Source: Listeria monocytogenes ATCC 19117 (GTDB taxonomy: Bacteria > Bacillota > Bacilli > Lactobacillales > Listeriaceae). Taken from it: a stretch of DNA of 64,000 bases. Location: contig NC_018584.1 in the NCBI RefSeq assembly GCF_000307025.1, positions 1,922,001 to 1,986,000 on the forward strand, written 5' to 3'. The notes beneath the pieces are model-generated. The model was not told the DNA's origin, ran no database searches, and was given only the letters and a program-made list of their open reading frames with translations. Positions 8,248-16,222 of the stretch are shown here, one piece after another (position 1 is the first letter of the stretch; each line of letters starts with the position of its first letter). Made by a program: the position numbers and the translations under genes.

Positions 8248-8865
8248 GTGATTCCCATCGAACTTTCTCCTAGACAACATCAAATTGTTGCCTATGTTCG
8301 CGCGAATGAGCCTGCTACAGGTGACTCTATCGCTGCGCATTTAAAACTAACACGAGCCACCATTCGAGCTGACTTGTCAATTTTAACCATGACTGGCATT
8401 TTAGATGCTCGTCCAAAAGTTGGTTACTTTTACTCTGGTTTAGAAACGAATCCAATTCACTTTGATGAAATTCGTCAGTTAAAAGTAGCCGATATTATGA
8501 CGCAACCATTTTTCGCAAAAAAAGAAACGAGTGTGTATGATGCGATTGTTATGCTCTTTATGGAAGATATTGGTAGTTTATACGTCGTTGATGAGGATCT
8601 TTTGGTTGGGCTTGTCTCTAGAAAAGACTTGCTAAAAGGCGCCCTTGCTGATGCAGATACAAAAGCGACGCCGATTGCGACAATTATGACGCGGATGCCA
8701 AACCTCGTTACCGTTACGAAAAACGACACTGTGTTACATGCCGCAGAACAACTCGTATTCCACCAAATCGATTCGCTTCCTGTTCTAGAAAACACCAAAG
8801 TCGTCGGAAAAATTTCAAAAACCCGTATTACTGCGCTATTTGTAGATACAATTAAAAAGGTTTAG
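8248..8865 (+). CDS. ccpN: CcpN-type transcriptional repressor (HTH plus two CBS domains)
   Basis: This regulator of about 205 residues has an N-terminal winged HTH (SPRQHQIVAYV to GYFYSGL, residues 6-73) and two CBS domains (VADIMTQPFF, ATIMTRMPNL) that sense nucleotides. In B. subtilis the relative CcpN represses gluconeogenic genes under glucose. Here it leads an operon with the PPDK regulator and PPDK, so it likely controls PEP/pyruvate cycling. The start is unclear. No ATG exists between the in-frame TAA at 8239 and the HTH. The GTG at 8248 lies inside the AAGGATGTGA ribosome binding site, while an ATC at 8257 has the ideal spacing. By order it is lmo1865. Confidence 0.88.
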   Translation: MIPIELSPRQHQIVAYVRANEPATGDSIAAHLKLTRATIRADLSILTMTGILDARPKVGYFYSGLETNPIHFDEIRQLKVADIMTQPFFAKKETSVYDAIVMLFMEDIGSLYVVDEDLLVGLVSRKDLLKGALADADTKATPIATIMTRMPNLVTVTKNDTVLHAAEQLVFHQIDSLPVLENTKVVGKISKTRITALFVDTIKKV

Positions 8866-8877
8866 TAGGAGGAAAAT

Positions 8878-9690
8878 ATGGAAAATCCGGTTATTATATA
8901 CGTTATTTCAGATGCTATCGGAGAAACTGCTCAACATATTATTCGCGCGGTAACAGCTCAGTTTTCGCTTAATAAGCCTGCGGACATTCGCCGCCATGCT
9001 TTTATTCGTGATGAGAGCACTTTACTTGAAACGTTAGAAGAAGCCAAAGCGGCAGATGGTATCGTCGTTCAAACGCTCGTACAAGCTAAATTAGCTGAGT
9101 ATGCCACTAATTTTTGTGTGCAAAACAATATTCCAAACGTAGATTTGTTACATACACTAACCGCTGCGGTCGAAGCAAAAACTGGCTTAAAATCTAAACA
9201 AGACCCAGGAAATATGCGTCGTCTTGATAGCAATTATTTTGATCGTATTGCTGCCATTGAATTTGCAGTAAAATATGATGATTGTAAAGATCCACGTGGC
9301 CTATTAGATGCAGATATTGTTCTTGTTGGGGTATCAAGAACGAGCAAAACCCCTCTGAGTAGCTTTCTTGCCAATCAAAATTGGAAAGTTGCTAATGTAC
9401 CACTTGTTCCCGAAATTCCGATTCCAGCTGAACTTTTCCAAATCCCAGCGGAACGTATTATCGGCCTTACAACCACCCCAGAAAAACTAGCGCAAATTCG
9501 CAAAGTCCGTTTAAAATCCATTGGTTTAGACGAAGCAAGCAGTTATTCCAGTGAAAAACGCATTTTAGAGGAACTAGAATATGGTTATGACACATTCAAA
9601 AAGCTTGGCTGCCAAGTCATTCATGTAGAAGATAAAGCCATTGAGGAAACCGCTGCCCTAATCACGGAAATTATCACGAGTTACCACTAA
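8878..9690 (+). CDS. Pyruvate, phosphate dikinase regulatory protein (PDRP, YqfL)
   Basis: This 270-residue bifunctional enzyme is of the DUF299 family. It inactivates PPDK by ADP-dependent phosphorylation of the active-site Thr and reactivates it by phosphate-dependent removal. The nucleotide-binding loop GVSRTSKTPLS lies near residue 152, and the N-terminal IYVISDAIGETAQ and RIDDFPE-like family blocks are typical. It sits 12 bases after ccpN and 18 bases before ppdK, its target, so enzyme and switch are made together. Start ATG follows AGTAGGAGG. By order it is lmo1866. Confidence 0.93.
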   Translation: MENPVIIYVISDAIGETAQHIIRAVTAQFSLNKPADIRRHAFIRDESTLLETLEEAKAADGIVVQTLVQAKLAEYATNFCVQNNIPNVDLLHTLTAAVEAKTGLKSKQDPGNMRRLDSNYFDRIAAIEFAVKYDDCKDPRGLLDADIVLVGVSRTSKTPLSSFLANQNWKVANVPLVPEIPIPAELFQIPAERIIGLTTTPEKLAQIRKVRLKSIGLDEASSYSSEKRILEELEYGYDTFKKLGCQVIHVEDKAIEETAALITEIITSYH

Positions 9691-9708
9691 TTTGAAGAGG
9701 TGAATAAT

Positions 9709-12348
9709 GTGAGAAAATTTGTCTATCAGTTCAGTGAAGGTTCTAAAGAAATGAAAAATATTTTAGGAGGAAAAGGTGCTAATTTGGCCGAAATGACGAA
9801 TATCGGTTTGCCTGTGCCTCCTGGTTTTATTATCTCGACCGATGCCTGTAACGATTACACGGCAAACAATAAACACCTTTCCGAAGCTATATTTGAAGAA
9901 GTAAAAATTCATTTAGCAGAACTGGAAAAACAAACCGGGAAAATTTTCGGATTTGCAGAAAACCCTCTACTCGTTTCCGTTCGTTCGGGTGCCCCTTTTT
10001 CGATGCCCGGTATGATGGATACCGTGCTCAATCTCGGTTTAAATGACCAAGCCGCAGAAGGGCTCGCCAACTTAACTGGTGATGCTCGTTCGGCTTATGA
10101 TTCATACCGCCGTTTTATTCAAATGTTCGGTGACGTTGTTTTTGAAATTCCAAGCTACCAATTTGAACAGGCTCTTAGTCGCATCAAAAAAGCAAACAAC
10201 TACCGCTTAGATACAGAATTAACTGCGACTGATTTAAGCAATCTCATCGATGCTTACAAACTAATTTTTAGCCAAGCAACTGGTATAGACTTTCCACAAG
10301 ATCCACTGGAACAACTGCGGCTTGCGATAATCGCTGTTTTTGATTCCTGGATGAATCCTCGCGCTGTTATTTACCGCAGATTACATGATATTGATGCAAG
10401 TTTTGGTACAGCCGTTAATATTCAAGCGATGGTTTTTGGAAACACTGGAGAAACGAGTGGAACTGGCATTACCTTTACCCGCAATCCTTCCACCGGTGAA
10501 AAGAAGGTGTTCGGGGAATTTTTACTGAATGCGCAAGGTGAAGATGTGGTTGCAGGAATTCGCACCCCTGAGCCGATAAGTGCGCTGGAAGAAAGAATGC
10601 CCACTGTTTACAAGGAACTCCTCCAGACTTGTGAACTTCTCGAAAATCATTATTTAGACATGCAAGATATTGAATTTACCATCGAAAAAGGCAAACTCTA
10701 TGTCTTACAAACTAGAAGTGGCAAGCGAACAGCCAAAGCAGCTATTCAAGCGGCCATTGATTTTGTCCATGAAGGAAAAATCACTCGTCAAGAAGCCATT
10801 ATGCGTGTGGAAACAAAACAACTAAACCAATTACTTCATCCAACTTTTCTTGAAAGCGCTCTTAAAAATGGTCAAGTCATCGCAACTGGTTTACCTGCAA
10901 GCCCTGGTGCTGCAACGGGGCAAATTTTCTTTGAAGCAAAAGAAGCTGTCCAAGCAGCCGAACGTGGCATTCCTGTCATTTTAGTTCGTAATGAGACTTC
11001 TCCTGAGGATATCGAAGGCATGGCACGGAGTAACGCTATTTTAACCGCTCATGGTGGTATGACTTCTCACGCTGCCGTCGTTGCCCGCGGAATGGGAAAA
11101 TGCTGTATCGCTGGATGTGCCGAACTTACTATTAATGAAAAAGATAAAACGATCATTCTTCCTACTGGCGACACACTGCATGAAGGTGATGCGCTCTCCC
11201 TTGATGGTAGTTCCGGCAAAGTTTACCTTGGAGAAATTGCCCTCAGAGAAGCGAAAATTGGTGGCCATTTTGATGAGCTGATGGCCTGGGCTGATGCGGA
11301 GAAAAGATTAATGATTCGAGTAAATGCAGATACCCCAGCAGACTTTAAAAAAGCGCTTTTATTTGGTGCGGAAGGTATTGGTCTCTGCCGTACCGAGCAT
11401 ATGTTTTTTGATGAAAAACGAATTCCTTATGTACGCCAAATGATTTTAGCAGAATCATTAAACGAGCGCGAATCTGTTTTAGCAATTTTAAAAGAAATGC
11501 AAAAAGCCGATTTCAATGAATTATTCCGTATTGCAGACGGTCGTTCGGTAAACATTCGCTTGCTTGATCCACCTTTACATGAATTTTTACCAACAATGAA
11601 GCAAGAAATAGAACAATTGGCTGGCGCGATGAATCGAACCGTTCCTCAAATTACAAACCGAATCAACGGACTAAGAGAAGCCAATCCCATGCTCGGACAT
11701 CGTGGTTGCCGGCTTGCTATTACGTTCCCAGAAATTTACCGGATGCAGGCGGAAGCAATTATCGAAAGTGCAATTATCGTTCATAATGAAGGAATAGATG
11801 TTCACCCGGAAATCATGATTCCACTCATCGCTACGAAAAACGAACTTAGCTATATAAAAAAAGAACTGCAACAAGCAGTCCAAGCTATTTTTGATAGAGA
11901 ACAAGTGGTGATTCCCTATGATATCGGAACAATGATTGAAATTCCGCGAGCGTGTGTAACTGCAGACGAAATCGCCGAGGAAGCAGCGTTCTTTAGCTTT
12001 GGAACCAATGATTTAACACAGCTCACTTATGGTTTTTCACGTGATGATGCGACCAAGTTCCTAGCCGATTATTATGAAAAAGATATTTTACCTAAAGATC
12101 CATTTGTTTCGATTGATAAAAATGGTGTCGGCGCACTAGTTGAAATGGCAGTTACACGTGGACGAATGACTTCGGAACATTTAAAAATGGGGGTTTGCGG
12201 CGAACATGGTGGCGATCCGGAATCTATCCAGTTCTTCCATCAATTAGGACTTAGCTATGTTTCTTGTTCCCCGTACCGCGTTCCCATTGCCCGCCTTGCA
12301 GCAGCTCAAGCAGCATTAGCTGAGAAACAATTAGTTCCAACTATCTAA
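9709..12348 (+). CDS. ppdK: Pyruvate, phosphate dikinase PpdK
   Basis: This 879-residue enzyme interconverts pyruvate, ATP and phosphate with PEP, AMP and pyrophosphate. Domains in order are the ATP-grasp nucleotide-binding part (GGKGANLAEM, SVRSGAPFSMPGMMD), the phospho-His domain with GGMTSHAAVVARGMG (Thr452 and His454) and the PEP-binding TIM barrel ending in GVCGEHGGDP. Thr452 is the residue controlled by the upstream PDRP. The true start is GTG 9709 after GAGGTGA; a GTG at 9700 lies in the binding site itself. It closes the ccpN operon at a strong bidirectional terminator. By order it is lmo1867. Confidence 0.96.
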   Translation: MRKFVYQFSEGSKEMKNILGGKGANLAEMTNIGLPVPPGFIISTDACNDYTANNKHLSEAIFEEVKIHLAELEKQTGKIFGFAENPLLVSVRSGAPFSMPGMMDTVLNLGLNDQAAEGLANLTGDARSAYDSYRRFIQMFGDVVFEIPSYQFEQALSRIKKANNYRLDTELTATDLSNLIDAYKLIFSQATGIDFPQDPLEQLRLAIIAVFDSWMNPRAVIYRRLHDIDASFGTAVNIQAMVFGNTGETSGTGITFTRNPSTGEKKVFGEFLLNAQGEDVVAGIRTPEPISALEERMPTVYKELLQTCELLENHYLDMQDIEFTIEKGKLYVLQTRSGKRTAKAAIQAAIDFVHEGKITRQEAIMRVETKQLNQLLHPTFLESALKNGQVIATGLPASPGAATGQIFFEAKEAVQAAERGIPVILVRNETSPEDIEGMARSNAILTAHGGMTSHAAVVARGMGKCCIAGCAELTINEKDKTIILPTGDTLHEGDALSLDGSSGKVYLGEIALREAKIGGHFDELMAWADAEKRLMIRVNADTPADFKKALLFGAEGIGLCRTEHMFFDEKRIPYVRQMILAESLNERESVLAILKEMQKADFNELFRIADGRSVNIRLLDPPLHEFLPTMKQEIEQLAGAMNRTVPQITNRINGLREANPMLGHRGCRLAITFPEIYRMQAEAIIESAIIVHNEGIDVHPEIMIPLIATKNELSYIKKELQQAVQAIFDREQVVIPYDIGTMIEIPRACVTADEIAEEAAFFSFGTNDLTQLTYGFSRDDATKFLADYYEKDILPKDPFVSIDKNGVGALVEMAVTRGRMTSEHLKMGVCGEHGGDPESIQFFHQLGLSYVSCSPYRVPIARLAAAQAALAEKQLVPTI

Positions 12349-12391
12349 AAAAAGCCAGATGACAATCAAATAGACTGTCATCTGGCTTTTT
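12347..12391. terminator. Bidirectional terminator between ppdK and the VOC gene
   Basis: An 11-bp perfect stem (12354-12364 with 12376-12386) is flanked by an A-run on the left and a T-run on the right. It can stop ppdK transcripts and the opposing ArAE-VOC transcript. Confidence 0.92.
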
Positions 12392-12397
12392 CTCCTA

Positions 12398-12775
12398 TTA
12401 TTTTTCACAAATCGCAAAGTAATTTCCTTCGTTATCCGAAAAATTGAACACCCGGCCCATTGGTAAATCGACCAAATCACCAACCGTAATGCCTTTATCT
12501 TTATATTCTTCATAAAGTTCTGCGACATTATTTCCAAATAGTAAAATAGATGGTGTCCCAAGATTCATTTCTGGGTTCATTTCCGCCACTTTCTTTTTGT
12601 TTTGAAGAACAAAAGTAGTTTCTACACCTTTTGTTGGCGCTATCTCAATCCACTGAATTTCGCCATTTACCACTTCTTCTGAAACTACGACAAAATCTAA
12701 TTTTTCTACCCAAAAATCTCTCACTGCAGCTTGATTTTCTACATATAACATCACTTGACCAATTTTTTCAACCAT
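12398..12775 (-). CDS. VOC superfamily (glyoxalase/bleomycin-resistance-like) protein
   Basis: This 125-residue single VOC domain starts GQVMLYVENQAAVRDFWVEKL and ends with the YKDKGI...FSDNEGNYFAI pattern of the fold. Such proteins are metal-dependent isomerases, dioxygenases or antibiotic-binding proteins, and the substrate here is not readable. The conserved Glu of the metal site may be in the closing NEGNYFAI. It lies 3 bases after the ArAE-like gene in the same operon, which might link it to efflux or detoxification of small molecules. By order it is lmo1868. Confidence 0.85.
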   Translation of the reverse strand: MVEKIGQVMLYVENQAAVRDFWVEKLDFVVVSEEVVNGEIQWIEIAPTKGVETTFVLQNKKKVAEMNPEMNLGTPSILLFGNNVAELYEEYKDKGITVGDLVDLPMGRVFNFSDNEGNYFAICEK

Positions 12776-12778
12776 CGT

Positions 12779-13762
12779 TCATCGTCCCCTCGTCATTTCT
12801 TTTTCTTTTAGTCCAAACTCCGCATAAAAGTCACGCTTCATTTCTAATAAATAGCGCAAATCATTCATAAATTGGAATAAAATCGCTCTATTTTCAAATT
12901 CTGCTCGTGTCTCTGGGAGCTTACTACTTCGAAACTCATGCACCATCTTAGTAATTTCCGCCACTAAATCCTCTGCTGTATTATGCTCATCTAACGTCTG
13001 TGCTGTTTTTTCTGTAATTTCTGCCAGCGCCATACTTTGCTCAGAAGAATGATCAAACGCGACTAAATGCCGTTTCATCTGTGTTAAAATTCGATATTGC
13101 ACAAGCCGCATATCGACGTACTGCGAATAATAGTGGGAAGAAGCAAAAAACTGATTGTCTAAATTTCTTGCTGCTTTTTCCTGTGCATAGTCTAATGTAC
13201 CCTTTAATTGATTTAATAAGCCAAACTCATCATGATACTCCGACTGATTCCGAAGCCCTTGCGTCATTTCCGTCAAAATTTGCCGCATAATTGCTTCTAT
13301 TTTTTGTTGGCTGCGTTTTAATTCGTCTTCCATTTTTGGCATATATAAATTTAAAATAATCGCTATGCCAGCGCCAACTGCCATAAGTAACAGTTCATTT
13401 TTAAACCAGAAAAAGGATAATGATTGTTCGAGTAAAATATGCGATACGAGTACCGAGCTCACAACAATTCCGTCAGCAACATGCAGTCTTACAGCAAGCG
13501 GAATAAAAATCAGTAAATAAAGTCCAAAACTCACCGCGTTATAACCAATGAGCATGAAAAATACGGCAGCAATAGATAGTGCCAAAACGGTCGAATAAAC
13601 CCGCTGAATCGCTAGTTGTAAAGACCCTTTTTTCGTATTTTGTACACTTAAAATTGCGATAATCCCTGCCGAAACTGCATATTCCAAGTGTAGCCATTCC
13701 GCCAAAATTATCGCCAGTGTCGCTGCAATCGCGGTTTTCACCGTTCGCATTCCAATCCGCAT
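12779..13762 (-). CDS. Aromatic acid exporter family (YqjA-like) membrane protein
   Basis: This 327-residue protein has an N-terminal block of about four to six membrane helices (residues 7-140, beginning KTAIAATLAIILAEWLHLEYA). A long helical cytoplasmic tail follows. This matches the ArAE/DUF939 group, in B. subtilis YqjA. The substrate is unproven; the family is linked to aromatic acid export. The start ATG follows AAGGGGAG. It is followed 3 bases later by the VOC protein gene. By order it is lmo1869. Confidence 0.8.
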   Translation of the reverse strand: MRIGMRTVKTAIAATLAIILAEWLHLEYAVSAGIIAILSVQNTKKGSLQLAIQRVYSTVLALSIAAVFFMLIGYNAVSFGLYLLIFIPLAVRLHVADGIVVSSVLVSHILLEQSLSFFWFKNELLLMAVGAGIAIILNLYMPKMEDELKRSQQKIEAIMRQILTEMTQGLRNQSEYHDEFGLLNQLKGTLDYAQEKAARNLDNQFFASSHYYSQYVDMRLVQYRILTQMKRHLVAFDHSSEQSMALAEITEKTAQTLDEHNTAEDLVAEITKMVHEFRSSKLPETRAEFENRAILFQFMNDLRYLLEMKRDFYAEFGLKEKEMTRGR

Positions 13763-13821
13763 ATGTCCACTCCCCTTTCTATGTCCAACCTATCATAGCA
13801 CGAAAGCGAAAATCGCAAAAG

Positions 13822-13849
13822 AAAAACCTTGAAGATCATTCCTCAAGGT
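13822..13849 (-). terminator. Terminator after the DedA gene
   Basis: A 7-bp stem (ACCTTGA, 13826-13832, with TCAAGGT, 13843-13849) is followed on the minus strand by a T-run. It lies 7 bases beyond the stop at 13856. Confidence 0.7.
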
Positions 13850-13855
13850 CCTACA

Positions 13856-14479
13856 TTATTCTTCATCTAGTGTTTTTTTGAAACGTGCTCGGAAAAAGTA
13901 TCCTAAACCGACCACAACAAGTATCGCAATGACGCTATAAATTATTGTTGAAAAGCTATCCATAAAAACAACAATTTCATTCCATGACTCCCCAAGCACA
14001 GCTCCAAGTCCAATTAAAACTGTATTCCAAAGTAAGCTTCCCGCGGTCGTCAAAATTAGAAACCTCGACATTTTCATCTTGGTCATCCCAGCTGGAATCG
14101 AAATCAGGCTTCGTATTAGTGGAATCATTCTACATAAAAATACAGCCCAACTTCCATATTTCAAAAAGAAACTTTCTGCGCGTTCAATATCAGATTCCTT
14201 CAGCCGCAAAATCCGGCCGTATTTTAATACAATTTTCGTGAGTCGTTCTTTACCAAAATAAGAAGCGACTTTATACAGTAAAATTGCGCCCACAACAGAA
14301 CCTAGTGTTGCTACAATAATCACCATCACGACATTCAATGATGTAACTGTCGTCATAAATCCACCAAAAGTTAAGATAATCTCAGAGGGAATAGGTGGAA
14401 ACAAGTTTTCAACCATAATCAAAACAAAAATACCTATATAGCCAAAATCAGCCATAATACTTGTAATCCAAGTTTCCAA
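13856..14479 (-). CDS. DedA family membrane protein (SNARE-associated/VTT domain)
   Basis: This 207-residue integral membrane protein has about five helices. Family features are VENLFPPIPSEIILTFGG near the N-terminus and FLCRMIPLIRSLISIPAGMTKM, the conserved Arg/Pro/Gly motif of DedA. Members act in lipid carrier recycling (undecaprenyl phosphate) and in proton-motive-force and envelope homeostasis; the exact role here is unknown. The TTG at 14479 has AGGAG 8 bases upstream, while the longer GTG frame starts inside that spacing. By order it is lmo1870, often annotated as alkaline phosphatase-like, which the sequence does not support. Confidence 0.88.
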   Translation of the reverse strand: METWITSIMADFGYIGIFVLIMVENLFPPIPSEIILTFGGFMTTVTSLNVVMVIIVATLGSVVGAILLYKVASYFGKERLTKIVLKYGRILRLKESDIERAESFFLKYGSWAVFLCRMIPLIRSLISIPAGMTKMKMSRFLILTTAGSLLWNTVLIGLGAVLGESWNEIVVFMDSFSTIIYSVIAILVVVGLGYFFRARFKKTLDEE

Positions 14480-14571
14480 AAAACACACTCCTGTACTTTA
14501 TTTCCCTTTTAAAGTAAGTGCTTGCTTTTCAATTCTACTATACTAGCTCTACTTTTTCAATCAATTTGGTA

Positions 14572-14610
14572 AAAGAAAAAGAATTTGGCATTTTACACAC
14601 CAAATTCTTT
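14572..14610 (-). terminator. Terminator after the ChW protease gene
   Basis: The arms AAAGAATTTGG (14578-14588) and CCAAATTCTTT (14600-14610) pair. On the minus strand a T-rich tract follows (A-rich on plus, 14572-14580). It lies 6 bases after the stop at 14616. Confidence 0.85.
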
Positions 14611-14615
14611 TAAAT

Positions 14616-15968
14616 TTATTTTGCAACTAGTCGCATTTGTACAGCTTCTATTCTTAAACTTTCTCCTGTTGTTCCTGCTGTTGCTCCATCTTTAACCCAA
14701 CTTTGCCAACCTTTATTTTGGACATGCGCTCTATACTGCACACTATAATTTTTAGCCATATTTCCAGTTAATTTCACTTGGAAAGCTTCCAGACGTTTTG
14801 ACTGTCCACGAGTTCCAGAAATTTCCCCATTTTTCAACCAACCTTGCCATCCACTACCTTGTACATGTGAGCGATATTGAATATCTCCAGAATACGGCAT
14901 CCCTGATAAACTAATTTTCATTGCTTCTGCTCGTAAGCCAAGGCCAACTGTGCCCGAAGTCATACTATTAGCAACGTTTCCCATCCATCCCTTACTTTGG
15001 ACGTGGAGCTCGTAATTTATCCCTTTTTGTTTGCTTACAGAAAGATTATTGTCAAACGCCCAAGTATAAATATTATTTAGTTTTTCTTTTGTTATTCTTG
15101 TACCAAAGTTGTCCCCGGTACCATTTAAATATTCATATGCGTTTACTGCTAAAATCTGTTTTTTAGAATTATAAACACCACTACCACTACTACCACCTGT
15201 TGTATCTAATCTATAAAAAACATTATTTGCAGTGACTTGAGAGATATTTCCAGTTTGAGTGTACAATTTCCCTTTTTTGTCACCATGATAACCACTAATA
15301 GTAATTGCACCAGATGTATTAGTTGTTAACCCCATTGTTCCAGTTTTTGTCCCAATATTTTTATCTAATTTAATAACACCATAATCTTCTGTAGAAGGTT
15401 CTTTTTTTGTCCATTCTTTTGGAACATACATTTTTCTTGCTTTTGCTGTTCCAAAAGGAGCTTTCGTGCCATTATATCCAGGATATACAGTCACTTTTTT
15501 TGCCCATCCACCATCTTTTTTACCATATAAACAATGAGCGGCTGTAAGTACAGAATCTTCACCAATCAATTGTCCACTACCTATATAAGTTTTTCCATTT
15601 GGAAATTCCATTACAAGGTAAGCGCTCGTTGAATATGGATATTGAGTTGTATTTGTTACAAGTTTTCTACCATCTCCGCCAAAAATCGTTTTTAAACCTG
15701 GGGTTAGAACGGCTTCCTCATTTTCAATAGTTAATCCTGATAAATCAACCTCAACTTCATCAGATGTATCTAACGTCCCCGTTGTTGAATTAACATCTTC
15801 TAAATCACTAATCTCATCGACTATAAACTCTTCTCCGTCATTTGTTACCGTTTCCCCAACTATCTTTTCATCGATTGGGGCTTCCTCTGCTGCTTGTGCA
15901 ACAATTCCTCCACCTAATAAAAATAGAGCAAAAGCAAGCATCAAAGTAAATATTCTAAGCTTTTTCAT
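14616..15968 (-). CDS. Secreted S1B glutamyl-endopeptidase-like protease with three ChW repeats
   Basis: This 450-residue exported protease starts with a signal peptide at residues 1-27 (cleavage after VAQA). An acidic pro-region follows to about residue 100. The trypsin-like domain resembles the B. licheniformis glutamyl endopeptidase (KLVTNTTQYPYSTS, TISGYHGDKKG). The triad is visible: His145 in LTAAHC, Asp195 in EDYGVIKLD and Ser261 in GGSSGSG. The His that reads P1 glutamate in V8-like enzymes appears replaced by Asn276 (LAVNAYEY). Three ChW repeats (residues about 318-450, each with GW and LRAEA- or LRIEA-type ends) should bind wall or protein. No gene lies here in the EGD-e order I recall. 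Start ATG follows AAAGGAG. Confidence 0.88.
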   Translation of the reverse strand: MKKLRIFTLMLAFALFLLGGGIVAQAAEEAPIDEKIVGETVTNDGEEFIVDEISDLEDVNSTTGTLDTSDEVEVDLSGLTIENEEAVLTPGLKTIFGGDGRKLVTNTTQYPYSTSAYLVMEFPNGKTYIGSGQLIGEDSVLTAAHCLYGKKDGGWAKKVTVYPGYNGTKAPFGTAKARKMYVPKEWTKKEPSTEDYGVIKLDKNIGTKTGTMGLTTNTSGAITISGYHGDKKGKLYTQTGNISQVTANNVFYRLDTTGGSSGSGVYNSKKQILAVNAYEYLNGTGDNFGTRITKEKLNNIYTWAFDNNLSVSKQKGINYELHVQSKGWMGNVANSMTSGTVGLGLRAEAMKISLSGMPYSGDIQYRSHVQGSGWQGWLKNGEISGTRGQSKRLEAFQVKLTGNMAKNYSVQYRAHVQNKGWQSWVKDGATAGTTGESLRIEAVQMRLVAK

Positions 15969-16189
15969 AGTTGCATCTCCTTTTTTTGTCTATTAGCAAA
16001 TAAATATATCAAAAAATCACTTGATTGTATCGCATTGTTGAAACTTAAATTAGTTTAAAACTTCCCAATATAAGTCAATTTTCTTAGTAGCTATTTTTGA
16101 CATATTTATTTACTGTATAACTATAATAACATATTCACAATCATACTGTACTATGCAGCTAGCATTATTTAGAACTCAAAGCATATTAA
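15969..16189. other. AT-rich gap between the ChW protease and pgcA
   Basis: This non-coding stretch of about 220 bases is very AT-rich, more so than the flanks. It must hold the protease promoter. A candidate on the minus strand is TTGACT (about 16075-16080), whose -10 is not convincing. An imperfect palindrome TTAAATTAGTTTAA lies near 16049. I see no gene in it. Together with the protease gene it forms a unit bounded by terminators on both sides (14572-14610 and 16190-16217), as expected for an inserted cassette. Confidence 0.4.
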
Positions 16190-16217
16190 AAAGCAGCCAA
16201 AATATATCAGCTGCTTT
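16190..16217 (-). terminator. Terminator after pgcA
   Basis: A perfect 8-bp stem, AAAGCAGC (16190-16197) with GCTGCTTT (16210-16217), has a 12-base loop. It lies just beyond the pgcA stop at 16223. Confidence 0.75.
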
Positions 16218-16222
16218 GTAGT

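Noticed and set aside
8475-8798. 107-codon minus-strand frame in ccpN
   Set aside because: It is antisense to a well-supported gene and has no ribosome binding site or family match.
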